Assembly (NCBI RefSeq): GCF_047495875.1
Contig: NC_092463.1
Coordinates: 32,615,724-32,679,723, forward strand
Source of the DNA: Pithys albifrons albifrons
Taxonomy: Eukaryota; Chordata; Aves; Passeriformes; Thamnophilidae
Direction of reading: 5' to 3'
Length of the DNA: 64,000 bases
Shown here in pieces: positions 56,301-64,000 of this stretch (position 1 is the first letter of the stretch; each line of letters starts with the position of its first letter). A program made the translations under genes and the position numbers. The notes beneath the pieces were generated by a model. The model did not search any database, was not told the DNA's origin, and saw only the letters and a list, made by a program, of their open reading frames with translations.

Positions 56301-59300
56301 TTACTACATCTTTATGTTTATACCTGACCTCATATATACATTTTCCTTATGAGTCTATTCTAGCTTTCTTTCTTTTAATTCTTTGGTAAATAAAAATAAA
56401 TAGAGGCATATTCAACAGCTCCAGTTCAGATCTCACAAGACAAAAGCATCCCAAAGGCATGAGTAATTCCTCCCTTCTCTCTTCATCAATTTAAATGTAA
56501 GAGCTTGGCTAAATAATACAAGAAGCTTTAACATCTCTTATAATATCAACATATAATAACAATAATTTGCTCTTGGGTTTTCAGTCTAGGATTTCAGTGA
56601 TACATGTCGTTTCGTGAAATCCAGAAACAAGCTGGCTTTTGCTCCAATATCACTTTAGAAATATTCTTCTAGCCTCCTGTCAACTGATACCCTTATATCC
56701 CCCTTAATCCAATGCTGCAAAGATTTTTTTATCTCACTGAATGATGAGATATTCAGTATTCATTAGCTTGAATTCTTCTTAAATTTATTTAATTATTTAA
56801 ACCAATACATCTGATTTCTTCAAATTACTTTTTATAATAAACAATATCAGTGTGTTTAAATCTGCTTTGTATATTTTTTATGCATGCAAGGCTTTGCTGA
56901 ATACATAGTGACTGTCTGAAAAATAATCAAAATCCACCTGTGGCTGGTGTGAAATACTAAGTTTTAATTGCAATACTATTTTTTCCTTCTTTTTCTTTTT
57001 TGCCTGATGAAAAAATCTATTGTGAGAGAAGGATCAGAGAGGCCTGGCTTGGCTCTTGGACTTAAGCAGTGGGAAAAAAGAAATGTCAAGCTGGTATTAA
57101 TAACAATGCTTCCTATTGGGAATGAACGGTATTGCCAGGAAAAAAAAGAGGGTATTTTGCACTTTGTGTGAGAGAAACAAAAGAAAGAAAAAGCAAACTG
57201 CTTCATTAAAGTTCTAACATACATACAATTAAAAAGTTTAAATTTAAAAAGTCAAATGACACATATTCTTGCCTTCCCTTGAAAAGAGAACTACCTCCCA
57301 CATGGCTGGCCATCAGAACACAGTGCAACTGTGCTGGGAGTTAAAAGAGCATCAGTGTAAAAGAAGGTATCTCCAGATTTTGGAATTCAAGATTTTCAAA
57401 GTTAATATCCAGACAAAACACTTATAACTGAAATCTGTTACAAAAAGGAATCTCGGTGACTACAAATATACTTACTAAACAAAAAGTCATAACATAAATC
57501 TAAGGTTATCATAGATAATCCACCAATTCAGATGGACAGAACTTTAGGAGGGAAAATATTCTTAGTTCAGTTATTTTAGCAATTTTAGTCTGAGGAAAGT
57601 ATGATGATGACTTAAAATAATGATGATGTGAGTGTGACATAGTTTTTGGATGGGTTTCTCATTACTACACTTCTTATGGCCTAAAATAAACACAGAGAAT
57701 ATGCTGTTCATCTCTGCTCATCTCTGTGAGGTCCATTGTACTTCTTTCTTTCCGAAACTGTAAATAAAAAATGCATTTACTTAAGAACTCTTGGATCCAC
57801 CAGAATCTTGCTGTAAAGGACTTGAGAGAATTTTCAAGCCAGGCATATTTGCCACATTGTCGTGTACGAGAACATTCTTGCAAAGATAGACAAGAAGGCT
57901 AATTCTATGGAGGGAAACTAATTTTCAGATCACATTCATCCCCATTTGAAGAATATAAAATTTAATAACCATTTTCTGGGAAAAACGTGCTTCTACGTAA
58001 GCCAGCAGGGTTAAACTGAAGTCCAAGGAAAGCTGTCTTCTCAGAGAAGCAAATGGCGTTACTGGGACAGGAATTATAAATCGCTCTCTATTTCCTGAAT
58101 CAAACTACATACAAAATGGGAAAGCTCAGTACCATATTTTGCTACTACTTCCTTCATTAGTACTTATTTTACAGTAGAAAGGACTTTACAGTGAATGTAC
58201 TATAACTAAAAAGGGTCTCGGAAAATAGCTGAAGCATCTGTATCCAGTTAGCAAAGTCTCAAATTGTGGCCAATTTTGCATATAAATCTTTATCACGGCA
58301 ATGAATATTAGCATTTAACAACTATTATCATGAAGCATAATTTTGGGGGGTATTGTTATGTGGCTGTCATACCTACAGTTTGTGCTATATTTAACATGAT
58401 GGCAAGCCAAACCAAAATCGCACGTGTGGGAGAACATCAGTGATACCATTAAAGCTTTTTATTTGTCTGGTTATCCAAGCATAGAATGGTTTCCTTTAGA
58501 CTCCAGTGAATTCACATCAATGGTTTCATCACATGAATGTCTACTGTTAGTATTTGTAACCATCTGATAAATGGTTTAGTTTACACATTTCTTCTGATCC
58601 TCATTAAGGAAAATACATGAGGCTTATGCCTGTAGCATATATTTTTAAGCACATGTACAAATTTAGCACTTTTCTGTCTTAACCTTTTATGGAACTAATA
58701 TTCGTAGTACAGTTCCAACCAATCTCCAGTTCTGCATTTCGGTTTACTTAGAGGCTGACTTAAAAAACAAAACCAGTGGCACCTGATCTACTGAGTTTTC
58801 AGAAAGGACATTATTTTGATGGTTCAACAAAATTTACGTAAAAGCATAAAGCAAATTCTTTTCCCCTTAAGCTACGTTCAAAAAGCCAGTTTTCTTAAAC
58901 TGTGTAGTTTAATAATAGGGTAAAAATGTGATAATTAAGACTTTCAGAGAGAACACAGAGAGTAATTGGTAAAAAATAGCTTTTGTCTTTGACGCTACTA
59001 TTTCACTCTGAAACATCAGGTGTAACTGCTTTATTTACAGTTCTTTACTTTTAATTAAGGAACAATGATAGTATAAATGCAGCTTTGTATTTAATTACGA
59101 TTAACCTCTCTCCACTATAAATTACAAAAAAAAGACAACCTCTGATAGCTCTAGAGCTCTACAAGATTCGTATTTTCCAGAAGACAAAATGCATTTGTAT
59201 TTATTTAACTCAGACATACAGCAAATGGACTGCCAAGGATTCAAGCTCTGGAAAACATCAGCTAGTCACACAATGTATTCTTATGCCCCAAGCCAATGCA

Positions 59301-62300
59301 ATGAAAGCCATGGAAATGGGATGCAAAAACAAGCTAGTATATACACTTTGTAAATACTTGTCCTCTTAAGTCTTACTAAAGAAAGATGGCCACTCTTACT
59401 CAAGAGAAAGGCCTTCCTAACACTAGCCTATTCACTAGTGGGCAGTAACAAGTAAGTATTTAGCTGCTTATGTTAGGGGAAATGGAAAAAAATTATCTGT
59501 TCTTCAGAACTAACATTTTAATGGGAAAAAAGGTACAAAATATGTAATAGTTCTGACATCAACCAGTCATATACTATCTCTGCTATTTCAGTTCTTCCCT
59601 CCCCCACCCTTTCGTACACCAAAGGCAGCAGAAAAGACAAAACCAGACAAGATGGAAAAGGAAACAAGATGACAGAGACGTCTCAGGGCAGGAAGGTCAG
59701 AAGAAGAGAGTAAGAGTACACAAGGGAAAAGTAGTGAAGTAGCAGAAGACAATCACCACTGGTAGGCCAGAATCCAGAATCAAATGTATACTCTAAAATA
59801 AAATTCCAGATTGTATGATGGATGTAACAGTCCATGGATTCTTGAGGATTCTTTCACAGTGCTCTAAGGTGTATTACAGCAGAAGGAGCAACCCTTAAGA
59901 AGTTTTTCATCCCACAGATATCACTGGCCACAACAATTCCAAGAGAGGAACTGTGAAACTAGTCTTCAAGGTCTTCAGTCAATTTGACCAGAGCTTACAT
60001 TGTGTCTTCATCGCAGGACTTCCAAAACGCTCTGTTCGTGCAGGTCTTTGAAATAATTAACAACCAAAATCAGTCTGGCCCTGCTTTATGACATGTTAAT
60101 TTAGTCGTAAACGCTCTAAAGGAAGGATAAGACTTCTACAAATGGGAGAAAGGGAACAGAAATTCTTAGTGATTCAAGGCTACATATTTTATCAGTTCTG
60201 ATGGTCCAAGTGGATTTAGTAAAATCTGTCATCTCTGAAAAATATTAAGTGATAAAGGCAAAGTTTACATCCTGGAATACATAAAAAAAAGTTTATAATT
60301 ACTTAGCAAAAAATTACATATCAAAATTGCTTTCAACATGTCATCAAAGACTCTATAATTATAAAATATTGGGGGAAAAAAATCTTACTGCTCTGGTTTA
60401 TCCAGAAGCTTCAGTTCCTCCTCTTTTGAAGTCTGATAATATTGCTCGATTTTCTCCAGTTCATCCTTTTGTGCTCTCTGAGTGAATGAATACAAAACAA
60501 TTAGTTACTAATTAATAAAAATTTAATACATTGCTACTTTACCCATTTGCCTACAAGCAACAGATATATTTTTTTACTGGAAAACGTTTAGACTATGCAA
60601 AAGGGTGAGGCTTAAATATCCATGATTGATTTCTTCAGTGTCCTGCATGGCATTTACTACCAATGGTCACAAAGCACAGCATCACTACAGGATGCTTCAC
60701 AAAGTTTAAGTCAGGAAGGTAGCCCTGATATCTCCACAGTCAAATGTAAATGTAGTCTTTTATACAACTTCAGAGTCAGACAGTTCATGTGTGTAGATCC
60801 TTAATCTACACAGCAACCTGGGGCAAATACAACAATCCAGGAGCCTGACTTGTTTTAGCTGGTTATACACTGAATGAGAAAAATTCAGCAGGATAGCACA
60901 AAATAGCCCTTAATAAAGGCAACATTTTTCAGGCAGCTCGGGAGAGAACACCAATATGGGTTACACCTTTTGTTACATTTTAATCTGATGCCAAAGGCAT
61001 GTTTAAAATTTCTGACATATAAGAACTAAGTCAGTGAGAGAAATAAGCATCTCAATGTGTCTTTTTTAATGTTCATAGAATCATAGATTATCCTGAGTTG
61101 GAAGGGAGCTACGATGAAGGGTGAAATCTAATTCCTGGCCCTGCACAGGACAGTCCCAAGAATCTCATCATGTGCCTGAGAACACATGCCAAACTCTTCT
61201 CTTGAACTCTGTCAGGCTTGGTGCTGTGATCACCTCCCTAGAGAGCCTATTCCAGTGCTACCCTTTGGGTGAAAAACTTTTTATTTACGGCTAACCTGAA
61301 CCTCCCCTGACTCAGCTGTAGTTGGTCAACTAGGTGGATCCCCCTTGCCACAAAAGGAAATTAGGTTTGACAAGGAGGAATTTCCCCTCACTATGTCATG
61401 CTGGCTGTGACCGATAACTGTGTTATCCTTCAGGTGCTTTTCAAACCTCCCAAGATAATCTCCATAATTTTGCCAGTCACTGAAGTGGGACTGACAAGCC
61501 TGTAGTTTCCAGAGTCATGTTTTTTGCACTTCTTGAAAACAAGGACAGTGATAGCCAGCTTCCAGTCGACTGGGACATCTCTGGATTCCCAAGACTATTC
61601 AAAAGTCATTAAAAGAGGCCTAGTGATGACATCAGCCAGCTCTTTGAATATTCTTGGATGAATTCCATCAGGTCCCATAGACTTACAGGCTCCAGCTGGA
61701 TCAGTAGATCCCACACAATTTTGGGGTCAACCGGGAGTTGATCATTCTTGCAGTCATGGTTCTCAAGCTCAGGGCACTGAGACCCCCTTGGTCCATCATC
61801 CGTGTTGAAGACAGAGGCAAAGAAAGCCTTACACACCTCTGCCTTGTTTATGTTCCTGTTTGAAAGGTGACCATTCTCATCCTGGAACAGGCCAATGTTA
61901 TTTATGCACTGCCTTTTGCTATTCACATGTTCCAAAAAACTTTTTTTATTGTACCCCACATTTCTGGCCAGCTTCAACTTCACCTGAGTTTTGGCCCCAA
62001 GAATCTTCTCCCCACAACGGTGAGTAGCATCTCTACATTCTTCTCACATGAGTTTTCCTCCACTGAGTGTAGACCTTTTTCAACTCAGCTCCAAAAGAAG
62101 ATCCCTGTTCAGCCAAGCTGGCCCTTTTGACTAGTTTGCTTGGCTTTCAACATTTTGGAATTGCCTGCCCCTGTGCCCTTAAAGAGGTGACATTCAAAAG
62201 GTTATTAGCACTGATGGACACCAGTACCTTCTGCTCTCATTGTCCATGGTTGAGGTTTTGCTGGCACTGACCCTCCTGTCAACAGTGATTTTAAATTCAA

Positions 62301-63074
62301 TTCACTCAGTTCACCTAAATTCACTCAATTGGTTTGTGATCGCCATGGTCATGCTGTGGTCAAGACCAATCAACATTTCATTCACAAAACCCTCTCTGTT
62401 AACAAGAAACAAATCAAGGAGGGCACCTTTCCTGGTCAGCTCCTTTAGCACCTGGCATCATGGCTAGGCTTCACGAATGAAGATTTGGGAAGGGCACTAC
62501 TCACGCTTGCTGCAAATGTGCTGGTGGCTAAAAAGGCCGATGCAGAATAGGCAATGAAGTTGTTATACCGGTGTTTCAGGAATCTTCTGGACCCAATTGT
62601 GCCAGCTGTCTGATGCTCTCAGCTAACACCTGGCAAGTTGAAGTCTCTCACAAGAACAAGGGTAGTTGATTTGGAGGTGTTCCTTAGTTCCTCATGGAAC
62701 TTAAGTTTCTCAGTGTCATTGTCCTGGACAAGAGGGCTACAGCAGACTCCCACGATGACATCTGCATTAATTGTTTGTCTTAATTCTTAATTCTTACCCA
62801 GAGGCTCTCAACCATGCTGCTGCCAATTCTAAGCTCCATACATTCCAGCCCCTTCATTACACACATTACTCTTACCTATTAGTGTTAGATTTCCTAAAGA
62901 ATTTTTCTACATAACATCTGTAGTCTAAATGACAACATAAAATAGAACTTTACTTATTCTGTGTCTGAAATACTGTGGTGATTAACCACATCTTTATGCC
63001 ATCTTTACTTACATTTTCATATAATGCTTCCAGTGTTTCCAGATCTACTACAGAGTCATCAACGCACAGTATAG
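2309..63074 (-). CDS. FMN1: FMN1 (formin-1), C-terminal 344 codons in 11 exons
   Basis: Formin-1 nucleates and processively elongates unbranched actin filaments through its FH2 domain; the FH1 part, outside this window, feeds it profilin-actin. The minus-strand join is 63074-63013, 60477-60389, 55739-55610, 54209-54063, 51177-51118, 49420-49300, 36836-36744, 15448-15397, 12353-12204, 3481-3397 and 2353-2309. It stays open for 344 codons and ends in TGA. The FH2 signature [17 protein letters not shown] is in exon 4. [10 protein letters not shown] (exon 6), the [16 protein letters not shown] block (exon 9) and the basic tail [23 protein letters not shown] (exons 10-11) match FMN1 as I remember it. 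FMN2 has a different C-terminus, so FMN1 is favoured. In the Fmn subfamily the tail after FH2 binds the KIND domain of Spire. No frameshift or internal stop is seen. The first codon of the join, an Ala, is split with an upstream exon beyond the window. Coordinates come from reading splice signals by eye and from family similarity. Confidence 0.96.
2354..3396 (-). other. FMN1 intron 10 (1.04 kb)
   Basis: The last intron, bounded by donor gtatga (3391-3396, reversed) and an acceptor ending in aacag at 2354. No repeat family is recognised. Open frames in it, such as the minus-strand one at 2648-2842, resemble nothing I know. Confidence 0.85.
3397..3481 (-). CDS. FMN1: FMN1 coding exon 10 of window (85 bp)
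   Basis: It completes the Arg codon and reads [20 protein letters not shown], then KINPTASL, leaving FH2 and entering the basic tail. The acceptor is gtgtttcag and the donor CTG|gtatga. If the intron is retained, the frame adds Val and stops at once (GTA TGA), giving a form without the last 14 residues. Confidence 0.96.
8196..8229. repeat. 17-bp tandem repeat, two copies
   Basis: The unit beginning cagccatttctgtttt occurs twice head to tail in intron 9. It is a short local slippage product. Confidence 0.75.
10351..10505. repeat. Diverged tandem duplication, about 84-bp period
   Basis: Two segments, 10351-10422 and 10436-10505, share GATGAAAA, TCATTCTAAT, an ATT.CAC block and a T-rich AGCA.CATT end in the same order. 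Another TCATTCTAA lies at 10212-10220 and may mark a third, more decayed copy. Identity is only moderate, so the duplication is old. Confidence 0.6.
12204..12353 (-). CDS. FMN1: FMN1 coding exon 9 of window (150 bp)
   Basis: It reads [20 protein letters not shown], then [20 protein letters not shown], then RESKSISKE and two bases of a split Arg codon. This is the last conserved FH2 block; formins share the pattern of an aromatic YFG, then W.EF..DF...W. The acceptor is cttgtag and the donor AG|gtaagg. There are no gaps against FMN1 as I recall it. Confidence 0.97.
12354..15396 (-). other. FMN1 intron 8 (3.0 kb)
   Basis: AT-rich intron between exons 8 and 9. No repeat family is recognised. A GC-richer stretch at about 14490-14790 stands out by composition; it has no open frame or family match I can name. 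Confidence 0.85.
15397..15448 (-). CDS. FMN1: FMN1 coding exon 8 of window (52 bp)
   Basis: A small exon reading (A)[16 protein letters not shown], then TG of a split Cys codon completed in exon 9. The acceptor is attggcag and the donor TG|gtaagt. It is charged and helical, matching the FMN1 segment before the VGYFG motif. It is too short to show as an open frame and was found by walking the protein between exons 7 and 9. Skipping it would shift the frame. Confidence 0.93.
19541..19606. repeat. Local duplication of a 22-bp unit
   Basis: The motif cttactattttcagaattg followed by AAA occurs at 19541-19562 and again at 19585-19606, with a third partial cttactatctta between them. This looks like a small recent slippage duplication in intron 7. 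Confidence 0.7.
20833..21376 (-). mobile_element. Solo LTR, ERVL-like bird family, minus orientation
   Basis: On the minus strand this begins TGTGCTGGGTCCACTTGGG and follows the same order of blocks as the LTR at 34038-35225. Those are the AAAACAGTGG-like block, ATTGCTGAACAGCACTTGCAC, the GAGTTTATCCTGAGCC-type block near the polyadenylation region, and an end at about 20833. The termini are TG and CA. No internal retroviral gene is present, so it is a solo LTR left by recombination. No clear target duplication is seen. The family assignment is from memory. Confidence 0.75.
27713..28021. repeat. Direct duplication, copy 1 (309 bp)
   Basis: Same orientation and nearly the same order as 31809-32111. 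Shared blocks include ctttccttgcagcagtatct, gctcaaaggatatataatct, atcatcaaaaatagggcaag and atgacacaaaaaatagaaaa. Identity is high (roughly 85-90% by eye) with short indels. It is either a low-copy interspersed repeat or a local segmental duplication. Confidence 0.85.
30355..30716 (-). mobile_element. CR1 LINE 3' fragment, minus orientation
   Basis: The plus strand starts tcatagactcatagaatgat, the reverse of the CR1 3' end. The minus strand encodes a decayed ORF2 tail ([15 protein letters not shown], then [13 protein letters not shown]), the usual end of the CR1 polymerase protein. It is 5'-truncated and lies in the same direction as FMN1. Confidence 0.93.
31809..32111. repeat. Direct duplication, copy 2 (303 bp)
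   Basis: Partner of 27713-28021, offset by about 4.1 kb. The similarity starts abruptly at CTGCTCTTTCC and ends near ...CAGTAAAC, while the flanks differ. That fits a discrete mobile or duplicated unit rather than a long tandem block. Confidence 0.85.
32690..32800. repeat. Probable MIR/CORE-type SINE relic
   Basis: The stretch with gctagcatcacgaagtagct, aaactgggaatagaaccca, then cttctgacatctaattcc and the cactgggctacat block resembles the tRNA-like and core part of MIR-family SINEs. The typical form is roughly agctgggattcgaaccca...ctgact...ccactac. The match is by eye and old. Confidence 0.5.
34038..35225 (+). mobile_element. Solo LTR of ERVL-like bird family, split by a CR1
   Basis: The left part (34038-34416) starts TGGTTTTAGCTGGGGTGGAG and contains the GTAGGCTGGGGGTGCGCAAG and ATGACATCATGCTCAGCA blocks. 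The right part (35010-35225) resumes with GCTGAACAACTTCCTCCTGA, carries a CTATTAAATTGCCTG signal region and ends CTAACCACA. Together they form one LTR of about 0.6 kb, opposite in direction to the LTR at 20833-21376. There is no internal gene. No clear flanking duplication is seen. The family name is from memory. Confidence 0.82.
34417..35010 (+). mobile_element. CR1 LINE 3' fragment nested in the LTR
   Basis: About 590 bp ending in the CR1 3' terminus (CCAACCTTAGTAATTCTATG). It contains the decayed ORF2 tail, with [20 protein letters not shown] and [10 protein letters not shown] recognisable. The hexamer GAAATG lies on both sides (34411-34416 and 35010-35015), consistent with a short target duplication. 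The LTR sequence continues exactly across the insert. It runs antisense to FMN1. Confidence 0.93.
35399..35471. repeat. Compound microsatellite (ACAAAC/CA/TA/GA)
   Basis: Runs of CAAACA, (CA)n, (TA)n and (GA)n follow one another within about 70 bp. It is likely length-polymorphic and could serve as a marker. Confidence 0.9.
36744..36836 (-). CDS. FMN1: FMN1 coding exon 7 of window (93 bp)
   Basis: It completes the Ala codon and reads [20 protein letters not shown], then [10 protein letters not shown], and ends with the first base of another split Ala codon. The acceptor is tttttgtag and the donor G|gtaatc, with T at +5. At 93 bp, skipping it would keep the frame. It lies between the two largest introns (12.5 and 21.3 kb). 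Confidence 0.95.
38621..38702 (-). mobile_element. CR1 3' end scrap, minus orientation
   Basis: The plus strand reads cacagaatcatagaatcaat, then gggttggaaaagacctccga and gatcatcaagtccaaccct, the reversed CR1 3' end. Only about 80 bp survive. Confidence 0.9.
43105..43125. repeat. TTTA microsatellite
   Basis: About five TTTA units in intron 6. Confidence 0.85.
45028..45056. other. Perfect 11-bp inverted repeat with 7-nt loop
   Basis: TGTGACTAGCA and TGCTAGTCACA flank the spacer tggtgtt. This is a strong short hairpin in intron 6. Its function is unknown. Confidence 0.8.
45171..45466 (+). mobile_element. CR1 LINE 3' relic, plus orientation
   Basis: Decayed CR1 tail. Recognisable pieces are the CACAAATTTCAGCACAGGAA block, GCGCTGGAACAGGTGCCCAG, and the terminal GGACTTCCAAGGTGCATTCC, with AACCTACGTTTCTCTATGG at the end. 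It runs antisense to FMN1 and is more diverged than the other CR1 copies. Confidence 0.8.
45776..45902. repeat. 66-bp tandem duplication, two copies
   Basis: The unit starting gtgatccatgagctcttgtt is repeated at 45776-45841 and 45842-45902. The copies differ by a small indel (attaagttatttttttc versus attatctttttc). Near identity suggests a recent origin. Confidence 0.9.
48099..48442. other. CpG-enriched pocket in intron 6
   Basis: I count about 12 CpG dinucleotides in about 345 bp, including cccgggtcga, cacgactaagacg and acgggccaagcg. Most of the window has far fewer. No exon or repeat family is recognised here. It may be an unmethylated or conserved regulatory element, or an old GC-rich insertion. 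Confidence 0.45.
49300..49420 (-). CDS. FMN1: FMN1 coding exon 6 of window (121 bp)
   Basis: It reads [20 protein letters not shown], then [20 protein letters not shown], plus the first base of a split Ala codon. The [10 protein letters not shown] and [13 protein letters not shown] motifs mark the C-terminal helices of FH2. The acceptor tract is a TTTG microsatellite ending in ttag. The donor is G|gtaact, with C at +5. Confidence 0.96.
49423..49446. repeat. (AAAC)6 microsatellite; TTTG acceptor tract of exon 6
   Basis: Six perfect AAAC units on the plus strand, read as TTTG repeats on the transcribed strand. They end two bases before the AG of exon 6 and so serve as its polypyrimidine-like tract. 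Confidence 0.92.
49993..50075. repeat. A/C-rich low-complexity tract
   Basis: Irregular AAAAC and AAACA units. The minus-strand open frame over it is an artefact of composition. Confidence 0.75.
51118..51177 (-). CDS. FMN1: FMN1 coding exon 5 of window (60 bp)
   Basis: Exactly 20 codons, phase 0 at both ends, starting [11 protein letters not shown] and ending LRHCDK. The acceptor is ttctcctag. The donor is AAG|gtaaaa, with A rather than G at +5, so it is weaker than most in this gene. From memory the mammalian protein has Lys where this copy has Ile after DYVV, and YYDQ where it has HCDK. Confidence 0.94.
51178..54062 (-). other. FMN1 intron 4 (2.9 kb)
   Basis: AT-rich intron interrupted by the CR1 copy at 52465-52905; otherwise no recognised feature. 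The plus-strand 97-codon frame at 53086-53379 resembles nothing known. Confidence 0.85.
52465..52905 (-). mobile_element. CR1 LINE 3' fragment, minus orientation
   Basis: The plus strand starts agaatcacagagtcatttag (reversed CR1 3' end). The minus strand encodes a degraded ORF2 tail with [20 protein letters not shown], then RLPREVVEW and SLEIFKRHV. It is 5'-truncated and in the same direction as FMN1. The upper boundary is approximate. Confidence 0.92.
54063..54209 (-). CDS. FMN1: FMN1 coding exon 4 of window (147 bp), FH2 signature
   Basis: Forty-nine whole codons with both boundaries in phase 0. It contains the FH2 hallmark [17 protein letters not shown], followed by [14 protein letters not shown], the most conserved stretch of the actin-assembly domain. 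The acceptor is ttttctag and the donor AGA|gtaagt. Skipping it would keep the frame but remove the FH2 core. Confidence 0.98.
54210..55609 (-). other. FMN1 intron 3 (1.4 kb)
   Basis: AT-rich unique sequence between exons 3 and 4. No repeat or gene is recognised. Confidence 0.88.
55610..55739 (-). CDS. FMN1: FMN1 coding exon 3 of window (130 bp)
   Basis: It completes the split Gln codon and reads [20 protein letters not shown] followed by [22 protein letters not shown] and Lys. This is the FH2 block with the conserved IPNFAERAQ motif. The acceptor is ccccacag and the donor AAG|gtgagt. It ends in phase 0. Confidence 0.97.
55740..60388 (-). other. FMN1 intron 2 (4.6 kb)
   Basis: AT-rich sequence with a purine-rich stretch near 59625-59735. 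No transposon family is recognised and the open frames look random. Confidence 0.86.
60389..60477 (-). CDS. FMN1: FMN1 coding exon 2 of window (89 bp)
   Basis: It reads [18 protein letters not shown], then [11 protein letters not shown], plus two bases of a Gln codon. This is the charged FH2 helix region ending in the widely shared LLDKPEQF motif. The acceptor is cactcag and the donor is CA|gtaaga; the split Gln codon is completed by the first A of exon 3. Confidence 0.96.
61077..62875 (-). mobile_element. CR1 LINE, 1.8 kb, internally deleted, minus orientation
   Basis: On the minus strand, from 62875 down, it has a degraded end of the endonuclease domain ([13 protein letters not shown], then [12 protein letters not shown]). 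Next comes the linker to reverse transcriptase ([20 protein letters not shown], and [18 protein letters not shown]), then fingers motifs ([31 protein letters not shown]). At about 61340 it jumps to the 3' UTR, which ends ATAATCTATGATTCTATGA. The catalytic core and YADD-type motif are missing and stops interrupt the frame, so it cannot encode an active enzyme. It is 5'-truncated and in the same direction as FMN1. Confidence 0.9.
61609..61983 (-). pseudogene. CR1 ORF2 remnant (linker and start of reverse transcriptase)
   Basis: A 124-codon frame from inside the CR1 copy above, the longest surviving piece of its polymerase protein. [14 protein letters not shown] is a recognisable CR1 motif. The end of the frame is already degraded, and the following NYRPVSLTS-type motif lies in another frame. 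It is not an independent gene. Confidence 0.85.
63013..63074 (-). CDS. FMN1: FMN1 coding exon 1 of window (62 bp)
   Basis: The exon begins with two bases of a split Ala codon, then reads [20 protein letters not shown], a segment of the FH2 domain. The acceptor is ctatacag and the donor is a consensus gtaagt (63007-63012 on the plus strand). It ends in phase 0, matching exon 2. The length and the acidic [11 protein letters not shown] block agree with FMN-type formins. Confidence 0.95.
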
Positions 63075-64000
63075 CTGTATAGAACACAAAACACAAATTA
63101 GATGCTAGAAAACACACTGAAGATCCCTGAGAATTCTTTTTCCTGAGAATGGTACTAAAGGGTTTTAAACCAGTTAAAGGTCATATTGTATCCAATTCAT
63201 ATTTTACTATTTTCAGTGGTTTACTTTTGTTCTGACTCCAAATCACAGCACTCATGGAAGAGCATTCTATAAAGTCTGTCTCAGGAGAACAGAGTTCTAC
63301 TTTTCCCCTCTAATACACTCAGCAGTCAAAGACATGAGCAGTCAGGTACCCAGCCGACTGTGTGGCCAGCAGGCAAAAGAACAAGAGAACAACTGAAACC
63401 AGACAATGAACTGCACAGATTTCCTGTTAGGTTAGAGGGCTGGATAGGAAAGTTAAGAGTTAGGGGATTTAGCTGCTTCTCTGTCAGGGAGATATGCCTG
63501 TCTTGGAGCTAGCAGTCTTGGGAAGTAGACCTAAGATGAGAAACTTGCAAAATTTGGAACTTGCAAATTTTAAAGCACAAAAGATTGTGCTACAGGTTTT
63601 AAATTATCTTCAACAACCTCATGTTTAAGTCAGCTTTACCCACCAGAAAACCACCGACATGACAATTTCCATATCACAATTTAGTATCACACAGAAACAC
63701 ATGAAGTACTCTCTTCGATGATTAATTATGCTTCACTACCAAAAATCAAAAGTCTCAAAATTTTTCCTATCTTAGTTCCAGATGTTACTATGTTTGGAAC
63801 ATGACACTAGGTGCTTCAAACATTTGCAAATCCCATTACAATTTAGGGAATTATCTCTACCCTTCTGAAAACTAGATGGGATTGCTTCATTGTGCTTTCT
63901 AATGCACTCTTAATGTTAAATTTCAGAAAGCTAAGCAATACACAGTGGAATGGAAATAACTTTGGATGTTTAAAATTTCTGAAACCACCTTTTCCTCCAG
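63075..64000 (-). other. Partial FMN1 intron upstream of the first window exon
   Basis: Unique AT-rich sequence with no coding exon recognised. The exon that supplies the first base of the split Ala codon lies beyond 64000. Confidence 0.8.

Larger units (their letters stand above)
60478..63012 (-). other. FMN1 intron 1 of window (2.5 kb)
   Basis: About 70% of this intron is the CR1 copy at 61077-62875. The rest is AT-rich unique sequence. Confidence 0.9.

Overview
The window is nuclear DNA of an amniote, almost certainly a bird. It is AT-rich and CpG-poor. It carries several CR1 LINE fragments with the characteristic ATTCTATG-type 3' end, and two LTRs of an ERVL-like family I associate with bird genomes (my recollection, not searched). 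I see no prokaryotic gene organisation, CRISPR array or complete mobile element. The LTR family suggests a neoavian bird rather than chicken, but I cannot fix the species.

One gene explains all the recognised coding sequence: the 3' half of FMN1 (formin-1), on the minus strand. Eleven coding exons join in frame from 63074 down to a stop at 2309-2311. They total 1,034 bp and encode the C-terminal 344 residues: most of the FH2 actin-assembly domain and the short basic C-terminal tail. Every junction has AG/GT borders and compatible phase. The FH1 region, the N-terminus and the promoter lie beyond position 64000. The other open frames are short and do not resemble proteins I know, except for broken CR1 reverse-transcriptase or endonuclease pieces.

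Layout from high to low coordinates, which is the direction of transcription. Exons 1-6 lie between 63074 and 49300, with introns of 1.4-4.6 kb; the first holds a 1.8 kb CR1 copy and the fourth a CR1 tail. Intron 6 (12.5 kb) has two CR1 relics, a 66-bp tandem duplication, a strong hairpin and a CpG-enriched pocket. Intron 7 (21.3 kb) has a CR1 inserted inside a solo LTR, a second solo LTR in the opposite orientation, another CR1, a probable MIR-type SINE relic and a 0.3 kb direct duplication. Introns 8-10 (3.0, 8.7 and 1.0 kb) are almost free of recognisable repeats. Positions 1-2308 are 3' UTR and downstream DNA, with a single AATAAA signal at 761-766 (minus strand).

In mammals the 3' introns of FMN1 hold distal limb-bud enhancers of the neighbouring gene GREM1, which lies beyond the FMN1 3' end (here, left of position 1). 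The long repeat-poor introns are therefore the likeliest place for additional function. I found no convincing sign of an undescribed gene system; the findings are candidate regulatory DNA, splice oddities and repeat history.
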